Program-made: the position numbers and the translations under genes
In this document: positions 26,293 through 35,534 of the stretch, one piece after another
Layout of the letters: each line of letters begins with the position of its first letter
Numbering within the stretch: position 1 is the stretch's first letter
Notes under the pieces: generated by a model
Database searches by the model: none
What the model saw: only the letters and a program-made list of their open reading frames with translations
What the model was told of the DNA's origin: nothing
Assembly (NCBI RefSeq): GCF_028290025.1
Contig: NZ_JAQGKQ010000083.1
Location: forward strand, 1-64,000
Direction: 5' to 3'
From: Cypionkella sp.
GTDB taxonomy: Bacteria > Pseudomonadota > Alphaproteobacteria > Rhodobacterales > Rhodobacteraceae
DNA length: 64,000 nt

Positions 26293-27369
26293 ATGCAAGT
26301 TTCAAGAAGGGCGCTTTTGGCGCTGGGCGGCGCTGCGGCTGCAACGACCGTGTTCGGTCTGCCAGCTTTTGCGCAAGACAAAGGCACCATCGGCATCGCA
26401 ATGCCGACGCAATCTTCGGCACGTTGGATCTCGGACGGCAAATCGATGGTGGATCAGTTCACCGCCGCTGGCTACACCACCGATCTGCAATATGCAGAAG
26501 ATGACATTCCAAACCAGTTGAGCCAGATCGAAAACATGATCACCAATGGCGTCAAAGCTTTGGTGATTGCAGCGATCGACGGCACCACTTTGTCGAACGC
26601 TTTGGACGCGGCCAACAAGGCTGGCATCAAGATCATCGCTTATGACCGTCTGATCCGCGATTCTGGCTCGGTCGATTACTATGCGACGTTCGACAACTTC
26701 AAAGTCGGCGTGCAGCAGGCGACTTCGCTGGTTGAAGGTCTGAAAGAGCGCTTCCCAGATACCAAGCCTTGGAACGTTGAATTGTTCGGCGGCTCCCCGG
26801 ACGATAACAACGCGTTCTTCTTCTATGATGGCGCGATGTCGGTGTTGCAGCCAATGATCGACTCGGGCGAGATCGTTATTCCGTCGGGCCAAACTGGCAT
26901 GAAGGTTGTCGGCACTCTGCGTTGGGATGCGGCTGTGGCCCAATCCCGCATGGATAACCTGCTGTCGTCGAACTACGGCGACAAGGTTCTGCACGGCGCG
27001 CTGTCGCCTTACGATGGTCTGTCGATCGGTATCCTGTCGTCAGTTAAGGGCGTCGGCTACGGTTCGGGCGATCTGAAAATGCCAATCGTGACTGGCCAGG
27101 ATTGCGAAGTGCCGTCGGTGAAGTCGATCATCGCTGGTGAGCAGTATTCGTCGATCTTCAAAGACACCCGCGAGCTGGCGAAAGTCACCGTGAAAATGGT
27201 CGATGCGGTGCTTTCGGGCGCAGAGCCAGAGATCAACGACACCAAAACCTATGACAACGGCGTCAAAGTTGTGCCGTCGTATCTGCTGGAAAGCCAGCCG
27301 GTCAACGCCACCAACTACGAAGCTGTGCTGGTCACTTCGGGCTACTACACCGCTGACGAGCTGAAATAA
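26293..27369 (+). CDS. chvE: Multiple-sugar-binding periplasmic protein ChvE
   Basis: 358 residues. The signal peptide contains [10 protein letters not shown] (Tat-like double arginine at 5-6) with probable cleavage after AFA (25-27). The mature protein is a periplasmic binding protein type 1 ([29 protein letters not shown]). ChvE homologues bind L-arabinose, D-galactose, D-glucose, D-xylose and D-fucose. The start at 26293 follows GGAGG; an ATG at 26212 is upstream of the ribosome site. A strong hairpin separates it from gguA. Confidence 0.9.
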   Translation: MQVSRRALLALGGAAAATTVFGLPAFAQDKGTIGIAMPTQSSARWISDGKSMVDQFTAAGYTTDLQYAEDDIPNQLSQIENMITNGVKALVIAAIDGTTLSNALDAANKAGIKIIAYDRLIRDSGSVDYYATFDNFKVGVQQATSLVEGLKERFPDTKPWNVELFGGSPDDNNAFFFYDGAMSVLQPMIDSGEIVIPSGQTGMKVVGTLRWDAAVAQSRMDNLLSSNYGDKVLHGALSPYDGLSIGILSSVKGVGYGSGDLKMPIVTGQDCEVPSVKSIIAGEQYSSIFKDTRELAKVTVKMVDAVLSGAEPEINDTKTYDNGVKVVPSYLLESQPVNATNYEAVLVTSGYYTADELK

Positions 27370-27376
27370 GCGAACT

Positions 27377-27416
27377 CCGTGCCCGCCCATTGGCGTCTTT
27401 GGGCGGGCACGGATTT
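27377..27416 (+). terminator. Attenuator hairpin between chvE and gguA
   Basis: A perfect 13-bp stem (27377-27389 with 27400-27412) followed by ATTTTAGG. Such partial terminators after binding-protein genes keep the periplasmic protein in excess over the membrane subunits. The gguA ribosome site (AGGAGG) follows at once. Confidence 0.8.
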
Positions 27417-27428
27417 TAGGAGGAAATC

Positions 27429-28958
27429 ATGACAGCATTGTTGGAAATGCGGGGGATCACCAAGGTCTTTCCGGGTGTTCGGGCGTTGGATAACGTGTCG
27501 CTTACGGTTCAGCCCGGCGAGATCCACGCGATCTGCGGTGAGAATGGCGCGGGCAAATCCACCCTGATGAAGGTGCTGTCAGGGGTTTATCCGTTTGGCT
27601 CTTATGAGGGCGATATAATTTATGACGGCGAGACGTTGGCTTGCCGCAACATCCGCGACAGTGAAGCGCGCGGGATTATCATTATTCACCAGGAACTTGC
27701 GCTGGTGCCGTTGCTGTCGATTGCCGAGAACTTGTTTCTTGGCAACGAGGTGGCGAAGAACGGTGTGATTAACTGGGGCGAAGCCTATCAGCGCACTGAG
27801 GGGCTGTTGAAGAAGGTCGGCTTGAACGAACTGCCGACCACCAAAGTGGAAAAGCTCGGCGTTGGTAAGCAGCAGTTGATTGAGATCGCCAAGGCTTTGG
27901 CCAAGGATGTGCGGTTGTTGATCTTGGATGAGCCGACCGCGGCTTTGCAAGAGAATGACAGCCAGAAACTGCTCGACCTGATGCTGGAGTTGAAGGCGCA
28001 GGGGGTTACTCAGATCATCATCAGCCACAAGCTGAACGAGATTTCCCGCGTGGCTGACCGTATCACGGTGATCCGCGATGGCGCTTCGGTGTCAACGATG
28101 GACAAGCATGAGATCACCGAGGACCGCATCATCCGCGACATGGTGGGGCGCGATATGGCGCATCGCTACCCCGAGCGGGTGTCGAATGTCGGTGAGACGC
28201 TGATGGAGGTGGCGAACTGGAGCGTTTGGCATCCCGAGCAGGCGGATCGGCAGATCATCAAGGATGTGTCGCTGAATGTGAAAAAGGGTGAGATCGTCGG
28301 CATTGCGGGGCTGATGGGCACCGGGCGGACCGAGCTTGCGATGTCGATCTTCGGGCGGTCTTATGGCAAGGGTCACAAGGGCTCGGTCAAGATGCATGGC
28401 AAGGAAGTCGATGTCTCGACAGTGACCAAAGCGGTGAGGGCGGGGATTTCTTATGTCACCGAGGATCGCAAGGGGCTGGGACTGATCCTTGAAGAACCGA
28501 TTGTGAAGAACGTCACGCTGGCCAATCTGCCGGGGGTGTCGTTGCGCGGCGTGCTGGACAAGCGGCGCGAAACCCGGGTGGCTGAAGGCTATCGCAAGCA
28601 ACTCGCCATCCGCACCCCGGGGGTGCAGCAAAAGGTGATGAACCTGTCGGGCGGCAATCAGCAAAAGGTGGTGTTGTCAAAATGGCTGTTCACCAACCCT
28701 GAAGTGCTGATCCTCGATGAGCCGACGCGCGGCATCGACGTGGGCGCGAAGTTTGAGATTTACACCATCATGAAGGAACTCGCCGAACAGGGCCGTTCCA
28801 TCGTGATGATCAGCTCGGAAATGCCCGAGCTGTTGGGCATGTGCGACCGCATCTATGTGATGAACGAGGGGCGGATCGTGGGAGAATTGGGCCGGGATGA
28901 GGCAAGCCAAGAGAAAATCATGGCGTTGATCCTGAAGGGCGAAGGGAAGGCTGCATAA
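27429..28958 (+). CDS. gguA: Sugar ABC transporter ATPase GguA
   Basis: 509 residues with two fused ABC ATPase domains, as in the CUT2 sugar importers. The first has Walker [10 protein letters not shown] (38-46) and Walker [12 protein letters not shown]. The second has the signature LSGGNQQKV and [11 protein letters not shown] but a degenerate P-loop (GLMGTGRTE), which is normal for this family. It energises import of the sugar delivered by ChvE. The last base of its stop codon is the first base of the gguB start codon. Confidence 0.93.
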   Translation: MTALLEMRGITKVFPGVRALDNVSLTVQPGEIHAICGENGAGKSTLMKVLSGVYPFGSYEGDIIYDGETLACRNIRDSEARGIIIIHQELALVPLLSIAENLFLGNEVAKNGVINWGEAYQRTEGLLKKVGLNELPTTKVEKLGVGKQQLIEIAKALAKDVRLLILDEPTAALQENDSQKLLDLMLELKAQGVTQIIISHKLNEISRVADRITVIRDGASVSTMDKHEITEDRIIRDMVGRDMAHRYPERVSNVGETLMEVANWSVWHPEQADRQIIKDVSLNVKKGEIVGIAGLMGTGRTELAMSIFGRSYGKGHKGSVKMHGKEVDVSTVTKAVRAGISYVTEDRKGLGLILEEPIVKNVTLANLPGVSLRGVLDKRRETRVAEGYRKQLAIRTPGVQQKVMNLSGGNQQKVVLSKWLFTNPEVLILDEPTRGIDVGAKFEIYTIMKELAEQGRSIVMISSEMPELLGMCDRIYVMNEGRIVGELGRDEASQEKIMALILKGEGKAA

Positions 28959-30133
28959 TGGCACAAGACAAAAAATCCGGCTCGGCTTTGGGCGAACGTC
29001 TGCGCGAAAATGGTATGTTGCTGGCGCTGGTCGCCATCGTGGCGCTGTTCTCGATTTTGCTGGCACAACAGGGCAAAACGTTCTTGCAGCCGCAAAACAT
29101 CACCAACATTTTCTTGCAGAATGGCCATGTGATTATCCTCGCTTTGGGGATGCTGCTGGTGATTGTGGCGGGGCATATTGACCTTTCGGTGGGCTCGGTT
29201 GCGGCGTTTACCGGGGCGGTTGCGGCTTATCTGACGGTGAAACTGGGCTGGCCGTTCTATGTGGTGATCCCGGCGACGCTGGTGGTTGGCGGCTGTATCG
29301 GGGCTATTCAAGGCTATTGGGTGGCGTTCTGGCGCATCCCTTCGTTCATCGTGACGCTTGCGGGCATGATGGTGTTCCGGGGGGCTACGATGTGGATGCT
29401 CGGCGGGCAGAACATCGGGCCGTTTCCAAAAGAATTCCAAGCGATTTCAAGCGGTTTCCTGCCGGATTTGACCGGGATGGATAAGCCGCATGGCCTGACG
29501 GTGATCTTGGTGGTGCTGGCGATTGGCGCGCAGTTTTGGCTCGGTTTCCGGGCGCGGGCGCGCGATGCCGAGTTTGGCATTGAAGCCGAGCCGATGGCTT
29601 TGTTCATGGGCCGCACTGCGCTGATCGCGGCGGCGACGGGGTTTGTCGGCTACCAGTTGGCCTATCTGAAAGGTCTGCCAAACGTGTTGGTGGTGCTGAT
29701 CGTGCTGACCGTGCTCTATGCGTTCTTCACCGAAAATACCACGATGGGGCGGCGGATTTACGCGGTGGGCGGCAATGAGAAAGCCGCCAAACTGTCGGGT
29801 ATCCGCAGCGACCGTCTGGTGTTCGCTTGTTTCGTCAACATGGGCGTTCTGGCGGCTTTGGCGGGGATGATGGTGACGGCGCGGTTGAACTCGGCAACGC
29901 CTAAGGCTGGCACCGGGTTTGAGTTGGACGCGATTGCTTCGGTGTTCATCGGCGGCGCGTCAATGACGGGCGGTTCGGGCAAGATTGTCGGCGTGGTGAT
30001 CGGTGCGCTGATCATGGGCGTGATGAACATGGGCATGTCGATCATGGGCATCGGCATTGATTATCAGCAGATGATCAAGGGCTTGGTGCTGTTGGCCGCT
30101 GTGATCTTTGACGTCTATAACAAAGCGAAATAA
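28958..30133 (+). CDS. gguB: Sugar ABC transporter permease GguB
   Basis: 391-residue inner-membrane permease of the CUT2 family with about ten or more hydrophobic segments. The motif GHIDLSVGSVAAFTGA and the cytoplasmic coupling sequence YAVGGNEKAAKLSGI are diagnostic. It forms the membrane channel with GguA and ChvE. It overlaps gguA by one base and is followed after 12 bases by gguC. Confidence 0.93.
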   Translation: MAQDKKSGSALGERLRENGMLLALVAIVALFSILLAQQGKTFLQPQNITNIFLQNGHVIILALGMLLVIVAGHIDLSVGSVAAFTGAVAAYLTVKLGWPFYVVIPATLVVGGCIGAIQGYWVAFWRIPSFIVTLAGMMVFRGATMWMLGGQNIGPFPKEFQAISSGFLPDLTGMDKPHGLTVILVVLAIGAQFWLGFRARARDAEFGIEAEPMALFMGRTALIAAATGFVGYQLAYLKGLPNVLVVLIVLTVLYAFFTENTTMGRRIYAVGGNEKAAKLSGIRSDRLVFACFVNMGVLAALAGMMVTARLNSATPKAGTGFELDAIASVFIGGASMTGGSGKIVGVVIGALIMGVMNMGMSIMGIGIDYQQMIKGLVLLAAVIFDVYNKAK

Positions 30134-30145
30134 GGCAGGAATGTC

Positions 30146-31138
30146 ATGCTGTTGTCTCAGATAATGAATGTAGACGGGTCGCTGAGTGTTGTGGCGCGTG
30201 AAGGCTCGGAAGCGGCGATTGTGCGCGGTGCTGTCAGCACCTATGCGCTCGCGGCTGAGGCTTTGGCGCAGGGTCGTGGTCTGGCCGAAGTGATTGCCGC
30301 GCGCGGTTTGGGTGAGGCGGTCGATCTTGTGAGTTTGGCTGCGGCTGGGCGGTTGGCGTTGCCGATCACCCACCCGGATCTGACGCATATGCATCTGACT
30401 GGCACCGGGTTGACGCATTTGGGCTCGGCTGCGACGCGCGATGCGATGCATACCAAGTTGGGCGAGGCAGCGGTTCTGACGGATTCGATGAAGATGTTCC
30501 AGATGGGGCTGGCCGATGGTCGGCCTGCGCCGGGGCAAGTCGGCGTGCAGCCGGAGTGGTTTTATAAGGGCAACGGTTATACTGCTGTTGCTCCAGGTTC
30601 GGCTTTGACCTCACCGGGGTTTGCGCTGGATGGTGGTGAAGAACCTGAACTCGCCGGGATTTACCTGATTGACGCGGATGGCGGCCCTGCCCGCGTCGGC
30701 TGGGCCTTGGCGAATGAGTTTTCCGACCATGTGACCGAGCGGATCAACTATCTGTTCCTTGCGCATTCCAAACTGCGTGAAGCCTCGTTCGGACCGGAGT
30801 TGTTGGTCGGCGATCTGCCGATGGATGTGCGCGGCGCAAGCCGGATTTACCGCGATGGTAAGGCGATTTTCGACAAGCCGTTCCTGTCGGGGGAGGCGAA
30901 CATGTCGCATACGTTCGCGAACTTGGAGCATCACCACTTCAAATATGATCTGTTCCGTCAGCCCGGCGATCTGCATGTGCATATGTTCGGCACCGCGACC
31001 TTGAGTTTCGCGGATGGGCTGAATGTGCTGCCCGGCGATGTGTTTGAGATTCAAGTCGATGCGTTCGGTCTGCCGCTGCGCAATACTTTGGCCGTTGCCC
31101 CTGCCCTGCAGGGTGCGGTGACCGTTAAGCAACTCTGA
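30146..31138 (+). CDS. gguC: GguC / AraD1-family protein (FAH-like fold)
   Basis: 330 residues matching the GguC/AraD1 group that regularly follows gguAB. The metal-binding EPEL motif (166-169) is that of the fumarylacetoacetate hydrolase fold, and LTHLGSAATRDAMH (about 89-102) is characteristic of the group. From its position between the importer and a pentonate dehydratase, it is inferred to act on the 2-keto-3-deoxy sugar acid made by the next enzyme (a dehydratase step in non-phosphorylating L-arabinose oxidation). The exact reaction is not established from sequence. Confidence 0.75.
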   Translation: MLLSQIMNVDGSLSVVAREGSEAAIVRGAVSTYALAAEALAQGRGLAEVIAARGLGEAVDLVSLAAAGRLALPITHPDLTHMHLTGTGLTHLGSAATRDAMHTKLGEAAVLTDSMKMFQMGLADGRPAPGQVGVQPEWFYKGNGYTAVAPGSALTSPGFALDGGEEPELAGIYLIDADGGPARVGWALANEFSDHVTERINYLFLAHSKLREASFGPELLVGDLPMDVRGASRIYRDGKAIFDKPFLSGEANMSHTFANLEHHHFKYDLFRQPGDLHVHMFGTATLSFADGLNVLPGDVFEIQVDAFGLPLRNTLAVAPALQGAVTVKQL

Positions 31139-31145
31139 GGATAAC

Positions 31146-32888
31146 ATGACCTTCAAACCCGCCGAATGGCCCCGCAAACTGCGCTCGCAAACTTGGTTTG
31201 GCGGCACGTCGAAGGACAATATCTATCACCGTGGTTGGATGAAAAACCAAGGCTTCCCACCGGATTTGTTCGATGGCCGCCCGGTGATCGGGATTTTGAA
31301 CACATGGTCGGAATTGACCCCCTGCAACGCGCATTTGCGCGATCTGGCAGAGCGGGTGAAGCATGGGATTTATGAGGCGGGCGGGTTCCCGGTTGAGGTT
31401 CCGGTGTTTTCGGCTTCGGAAAGCGCGTTCCGCCCGACTGCGATGATGTTCCGCAACCTCGCCGCGATGGCGGTTGAGGAAGCGATGCGCGGGCAGCCGA
31501 TGGATGGCTGCGTGCTGATGGTCGGTTGCGATAAAACCACGCCTTCGTTGTTGATGGCGGCGGCGAGCACCGATATTCCGTCGATCGTGGTGACCGGCGG
31601 GCCGATGCTGAACGGCTATTACAAGAATGAGCGGGTTGGCTCGGGGACTCACTTGTGGAAGTTTTCTGAGGCCGTGAAGGCCGGGACGATGACCAAAGAG
31701 GAGTTCGTTGACGCGGAAGCTTCGATGAGCCGTTCGCCCGGTTCGTGCAATACTATGGGGACGGCGAGCACCATGGCGTCGATGGCGGAAGCATTGGGCA
31801 TGGCTTTGTCGGGCAATGCGGCTATTCCGGCGGTGGACAGTCGGCGTCGGGTGATGGCCCAGATTACCGGGCGGCGGATTGTGCAGATGGTCAAGGATGA
31901 TCTGAAACCGTCCGATATCCTGAAGAAGGAGGCGTTTGAAAACGCCATCCGCACCAATGCGGCGATTGGTGGGTCTACGAATGCGGTGATCCATTTGCTC
32001 GCGATTGCGGGCCGGGTTGGCATTGATCTGACGCTGGAAGATTGGGACCGTTGCGGCCGCGATGTGCCGACGATTGTGAACCTGATGCCGTCGGGCAAAT
32101 ACCTGATGGAGGAATTCTTCTACGCGGGCGGTCTGCCCGTGGTGATCAAACGGCTTGGCGAAGCGGGTCTGCTGCACAAGGATGCGCTGACGGTTTCGGG
32201 TGAGACGGCTTGGGAGCAGGTCAAGGATGTGGTGAACCACAACGACGACGTGATCCTGCCTGCCGATAAGGCGCTGGCGCAATCGGGTGGCGTGGTGGTG
32301 GTGAAGGGCAATCTGGCACCGAAAGGCGCGGTGTTGAAGCCCTCGGCTGCGACGGCGGCGCTACTGACCCACCGGGGTCGCGCCGTGGTGTTTGAGGATA
32401 TCGACGACTACAAAGCCAAGATCAACGACGAGGATCTCGACATTGACGAGACCTGCATCATGGTGCTGAAAAACTGCGGGCCGAAGGGTTATCCGGGCAT
32501 GGCAGAGGTCGGCAATATGGGCCTGCCACCGAAGATTTTGCGTAAAGGCATCACCGATATGGTGCGGATTTCCGATGCGCGGATGTCGGGGACGGCTTAT
32601 GGCACGGTTGTGCTGCACACCTCGCCGGAAGCGGCTGCGGGTGGGCCGTTGGCTGTGGTGCAGAACGGCGATTTCATCGAGTTGGACGTGCCGAACCGTC
32701 GCCTGCATCTGGATATTTCGGATGAGGAACTTGCGGCGCGGTTGGCGAAATGGGTGCCGATCCATCCTTTGTATCAAAGCGGTTACGGCTGGCTGCATCA
32801 GCGCCATGTTGAGGGGGCCGATACCGGGGCTGACCTCGATTTCCTCAAAGGCGCGCGCGGCAATGCGGTGGGCAAGGATTCGCATTGA
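31146..32888 (+). CDS. IlvD/Edd-family sugar acid dehydratase (L-arabinonate dehydratase-like)
   Basis: 580 residues, the full length of pentonate dehydratases. Three cysteines that would bind the 2Fe-2S cluster are present: Cys60 (SELTPCN), Cys128 (VGCDKTTPS) and Cys201 (PGSCNTMGT). Their positions match those of L-arabinonate dehydratases. It removes water from an aldonate to give a 2-keto-3-deoxy acid. The gene sits 7 bases after gguC and overlaps the next dehydrogenase by one base (TGATG). L-arabinonate, D-fuconate or D-galactonate are all possible substrates. Confidence 0.88.
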   Translation: MTFKPAEWPRKLRSQTWFGGTSKDNIYHRGWMKNQGFPPDLFDGRPVIGILNTWSELTPCNAHLRDLAERVKHGIYEAGGFPVEVPVFSASESAFRPTAMMFRNLAAMAVEEAMRGQPMDGCVLMVGCDKTTPSLLMAAASTDIPSIVVTGGPMLNGYYKNERVGSGTHLWKFSEAVKAGTMTKEEFVDAEASMSRSPGSCNTMGTASTMASMAEALGMALSGNAAIPAVDSRRRVMAQITGRRIVQMVKDDLKPSDILKKEAFENAIRTNAAIGGSTNAVIHLLAIAGRVGIDLTLEDWDRCGRDVPTIVNLMPSGKYLMEEFFYAGGLPVVIKRLGEAGLLHKDALTVSGETAWEQVKDVVNHNDDVILPADKALAQSGGVVVVKGNLAPKGAVLKPSAATAALLTHRGRAVVFEDIDDYKAKINDEDLDIDETCIMVLKNCGPKGYPGMAEVGNMGLPPKILRKGITDMVRISDARMSGTAYGTVVLHTSPEAAAGGPLAVVQNGDFIELDVPNRRLHLDISDEELAARLAKWVPIHPLYQSGYGWLHQRHVEGADTGADLDFLKGARGNAVGKDSH

Positions 32889-33811
32889 TGCCCAATCCAA
32901 TGAAAGTGGCTCTGGTTGGCATCGGCAAGATCGCGATTGATCAGCATGTTCCGGCGATTGCTGGATCGGCGGATTGGGAGCTGTCGGCGACGGTATCGCG
33001 CAAAGGCTCGGTTGAAGGCGTCGAGGCGTTTGACGATTTCGCAGCGTTTTTGACGGCTCGCCCGGATGTGTCGGTGGTATCTTTGTGCCTGCCGCCAGTG
33101 CCTCGGTTCGACTATGCCGAAGCCGCGCTGCTGGCGGGTCGGCATGTGATGCTGGAGAAACCGCCGGGAGCAACCTTGGCCGAAGTCCATGCTTTACAGG
33201 CACTTGCAGCGGCTAAGGGGCTGACGCTTTACACCACATGGCACAGCCGCATGGCACATGCGGTGGCCCCGGCAAAGGCTTGGCTGGCGGATAAACGCAT
33301 TCTCAAAGCCCATATCACTTGGCGCGAGGATGTGCGGAAATGGCATCCGGGGCAGGATTGGGTGTTTGAACCGGGCGGCATGGGGGTGTTTGATCCGGGC
33401 ATTAACGCGCTGTCGATCCTGACCGAAATCCTCCCCGCGCCGGTGCATCTGACCGCTGCGAGCCTTGAGTTTCCGTCGAACCGTCAAACTCCGATTGCCG
33501 CCAAACTGACCTTCTCGGGCAATGTCACCGCCGATTTCGATTGGCGGCAAACCGGGCCGCAGACTTGGGACATTGAGATCGACACCGACCAAGGCCCGAT
33601 GGCTTTGCGGATGGGTGGCAATGTGCTGGAAATCGCGGGCCAGCCCTCGGCGGGCGAAAATACCATCATGGGCGAGTATCCGGCGCTTTATAAACGCATG
33701 GCCGAACTGGTGGCGCAAGGTGGCTCAGAGGTTGATCTCGCGCCAATGGTACATGTCGCTGATGCGCTGACTTTGGGCCGACGCATTGAAACTGCGGCCT
33801 TCGACTTCTAA
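32888..33811 (+). CDS. Gfo/Idh/MocA sugar 1-dehydrogenase (arabinose/galactose type)
   Basis: 307 residues. The N-terminal Rossmann motif is VGIGKIAIDQHVPAI and the catalytic lysine lies in MLEKPPGAT. The sequence fits the L-arabinose/D-galactose 1-dehydrogenases that open oxidative pathways by forming the aldonolactone. Its start overlaps the dehydratase stop by one base, so the two are translated together; a second ATG at 32900 is also possible. No lactonase gene is seen in this operon. Confidence 0.8.
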   Translation: MPNPMKVALVGIGKIAIDQHVPAIAGSADWELSATVSRKGSVEGVEAFDDFAAFLTARPDVSVVSLCLPPVPRFDYAEAALLAGRHVMLEKPPGATLAEVHALQALAAAKGLTLYTTWHSRMAHAVAPAKAWLADKRILKAHITWREDVRKWHPGQDWVFEPGGMGVFDPGINALSILTEILPAPVHLTAASLEFPSNRQTPIAAKLTFSGNVTADFDWRQTGPQTWDIEIDTDQGPMALRMGGNVLEIAGQPSAGENTIMGEYPALYKRMAELVAQGGSEVDLAPMVHVADALTLGRRIETAAFDF

Positions 33812-33900
33812 TTTCACATTGGCCTAAATATCCCACGGGTGAGCCGTTTGATTCGCCATTGGTTAAAGAACAAATGGCTCGGGGGGCGTGAAACCCCCAG
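33812..33900. repeat. Palindromic intergenic repeat, copy F, with inserted hairpin
   Basis: Reverse-orientation copy (TTTCACATTGGCCTAAATATCCCACGGGT ... GTGAAACCCCC). Its middle is replaced by a 40-bp inverted repeat with 10-bp arms, 9 of 10 paired (33841-33850 and 33871-33880). Confidence 0.75.
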
Positions 33901-33921
33901 CCGCTGCTGAAAGGAACCACC

Positions 33922-35427
33922 ATGCTAACTGGCAAACACCTCATCGCGGGCACTTGGGTCGCGGGCGACGCGACTTTTCTCTCCTCTCCGGCGACGGGCG
34001 AGGCTTTGGCTTTTGCGGTCGGCACTCCGGCGCATATTGATGCGGCCGCGAAGGGCGCCGAGGCAGCTTATCCCAGCTATTCGGCTTTGAGCCGGGAAGC
34101 GCGGGCGGCTTTCCTCGACAAGATCGCTGACGAGATTGAAGCGCGCGGGCCGGAAATTACCGCGATTGGCACCTCTGAAACCGGGCTGCCAGCGGGGCGG
34201 CTGGAGGGGGAGCGCGGTCGCACCACGGGCCAGCTGCGGCTGTTTGCCAACCACATTCGCAAGGGCGACTATCTCGATCGCCGCTTCGATGCAGCGCAAC
34301 CGGACCGCGCGCCAGCTGCGCGGCCGGAAATCCGCATGATGCAGGTTCCGGTTGGGCCAGTTGGGGTGTTTGGGGCGTCTAACTTCCCGCTGGCGTTCTC
34401 AACGGGGGGTGGTGATACCGCTTCGGCACTGGCGGCGGGCTGCCCCGTGGTGGTTAAGGGCCATTCGGCGCATCCGGGCACAGGTGAGATTATCGCGCAA
34501 GCCATTGAGGCGGCTATCAAAGCTTCGGGATTGCATCCCGGCGTGTTTTCTTTGGTGCAAGGTGGTAACCGCGATGTCGGCGAGGCTTTGGTGCAGCATC
34601 CGCTGATCAAAGCGGTGGGCTTTACAGGGTCTTTGGGCGGTGGCCGCGCGCTGTTTGACCTTTGCGCACAGCGTCCTGAACCGATTCCGTTCTTTGGGGA
34701 GTTGGGTTCGGTCAACCCAATGTTCCTGCTGCCCGCTGCCGTCGCGGCGCGCGGTGAGGCGCTGGGTTCGGGCTGGGCTGGATCTTTGACGATGGGAGCT
34801 GGCCAGTTTTGCACAAACCCGGGCATCGTGGTGGTGATCGACGGTGCCGAGACGCAAGGCTTCATCGACGCGGCCAAGGCGGCGCTGGCAAAAGTTGGCG
34901 CGCAGACCATGCTGACCGATGGTATCGCGCAAGCCTACCGTTCCGGGCGCGACAAGATCGCAGCGGCGACAGGCGTGCAGGAAGTGCTGACCTCGGTTTG
35001 CGACATGCGCCAAGCCAGCCCGTATTTGTTCGAAGTTTCGGGTGCTGATTGGCTGGCCAATCATGCCTTGGGCGAGGAAGTGTTCGGGCCTTTGGGCCTG
35101 ATCGTGCGGGTGCGCGATTTCGCTGAGATGCAGGCGGTTGCGGCCGCGTTGCAGGGCCAACTGACCTGCACGTTGCACATCGACCCTGCGGATTACCCGC
35201 AGGCGCGCGTGTTGTTGCCCGTGCTGGAACGCAAGGCGGGCCGGATCCTCGCCAACGGCTTCCCGACTGGCGTTGAGGTGGTCGATGCGCAGGTGCATGG
35301 CGGGCCGTATCCGGCCTCGACCAACTTTGGCGCGACGAGCGTAGGGACACTGTCAATCCGGCGCTGGTTGCGTCCGGTGGCGTTCCAGAACCTGCCAGCG
35401 GAGTTGTTTCCGGCGGATTTGGTTTAA
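33922..35427 (+). CDS. Aldehyde dehydrogenase (2-ketoglutarate semialdehyde type)
   Basis: 501 residues of the NADP-type aldehyde dehydrogenase family. The catalytic Cys297 lies in GQFCTNPG and Glu260 in FFGELGSVNP; cofactor-binding stretches (VFGASNFPLAFS, GFTGSLGGGRAL) are intact. The family converts 2-ketoglutarate semialdehyde (2,5-dioxovalerate) to 2-ketoglutarate, the final step of non-phosphorylating pentose oxidation. It follows the sugar dehydrogenase after repeat copy F and is probably read from the same operon. Confidence 0.87.
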   Translation: MLTGKHLIAGTWVAGDATFLSSPATGEALAFAVGTPAHIDAAAKGAEAAYPSYSALSREARAAFLDKIADEIEARGPEITAIGTSETGLPAGRLEGERGRTTGQLRLFANHIRKGDYLDRRFDAAQPDRAPAARPEIRMMQVPVGPVGVFGASNFPLAFSTGGGDTASALAAGCPVVVKGHSAHPGTGEIIAQAIEAAIKASGLHPGVFSLVQGGNRDVGEALVQHPLIKAVGFTGSLGGGRALFDLCAQRPEPIPFFGELGSVNPMFLLPAAVAARGEALGSGWAGSLTMGAGQFCTNPGIVVVIDGAETQGFIDAAKAALAKVGAQTMLTDGIAQAYRSGRDKIAAATGVQEVLTSVCDMRQASPYLFEVSGADWLANHALGEEVFGPLGLIVRVRDFAEMQAVAAALQGQLTCTLHIDPADYPQARVLLPVLERKAGRILANGFPTGVEVVDAQVHGGPYPASTNFGATSVGTLSIRRWLRPVAFQNLPAELFPADLV

Positions 35428-35457
35428 ATTTCAAAGTCTTGTGCTCTGCATCAAACG

Positions 35458-35530
35458 CCGGGGGTTTCACACCCCCGGACCCCGGTGGGATATTTGAGCA
35501 GAGAGGATGACAATTTTAGCTAAGTTTTAG
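35458..35530. repeat. Palindromic intergenic repeat, copy G, with extended tail
   Basis: Hairpin CCGGGGG (35458-35464) / CCCCCGG (35472-35478), then ACCCCGGTGGGATATTTGAGC. The 21 bases at 35510-35530 match those at 43861-43881 (copy B) at 20 positions. It lies between two convergent genes. Confidence 0.82.
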
Positions 35531-35534
35531 GTAT

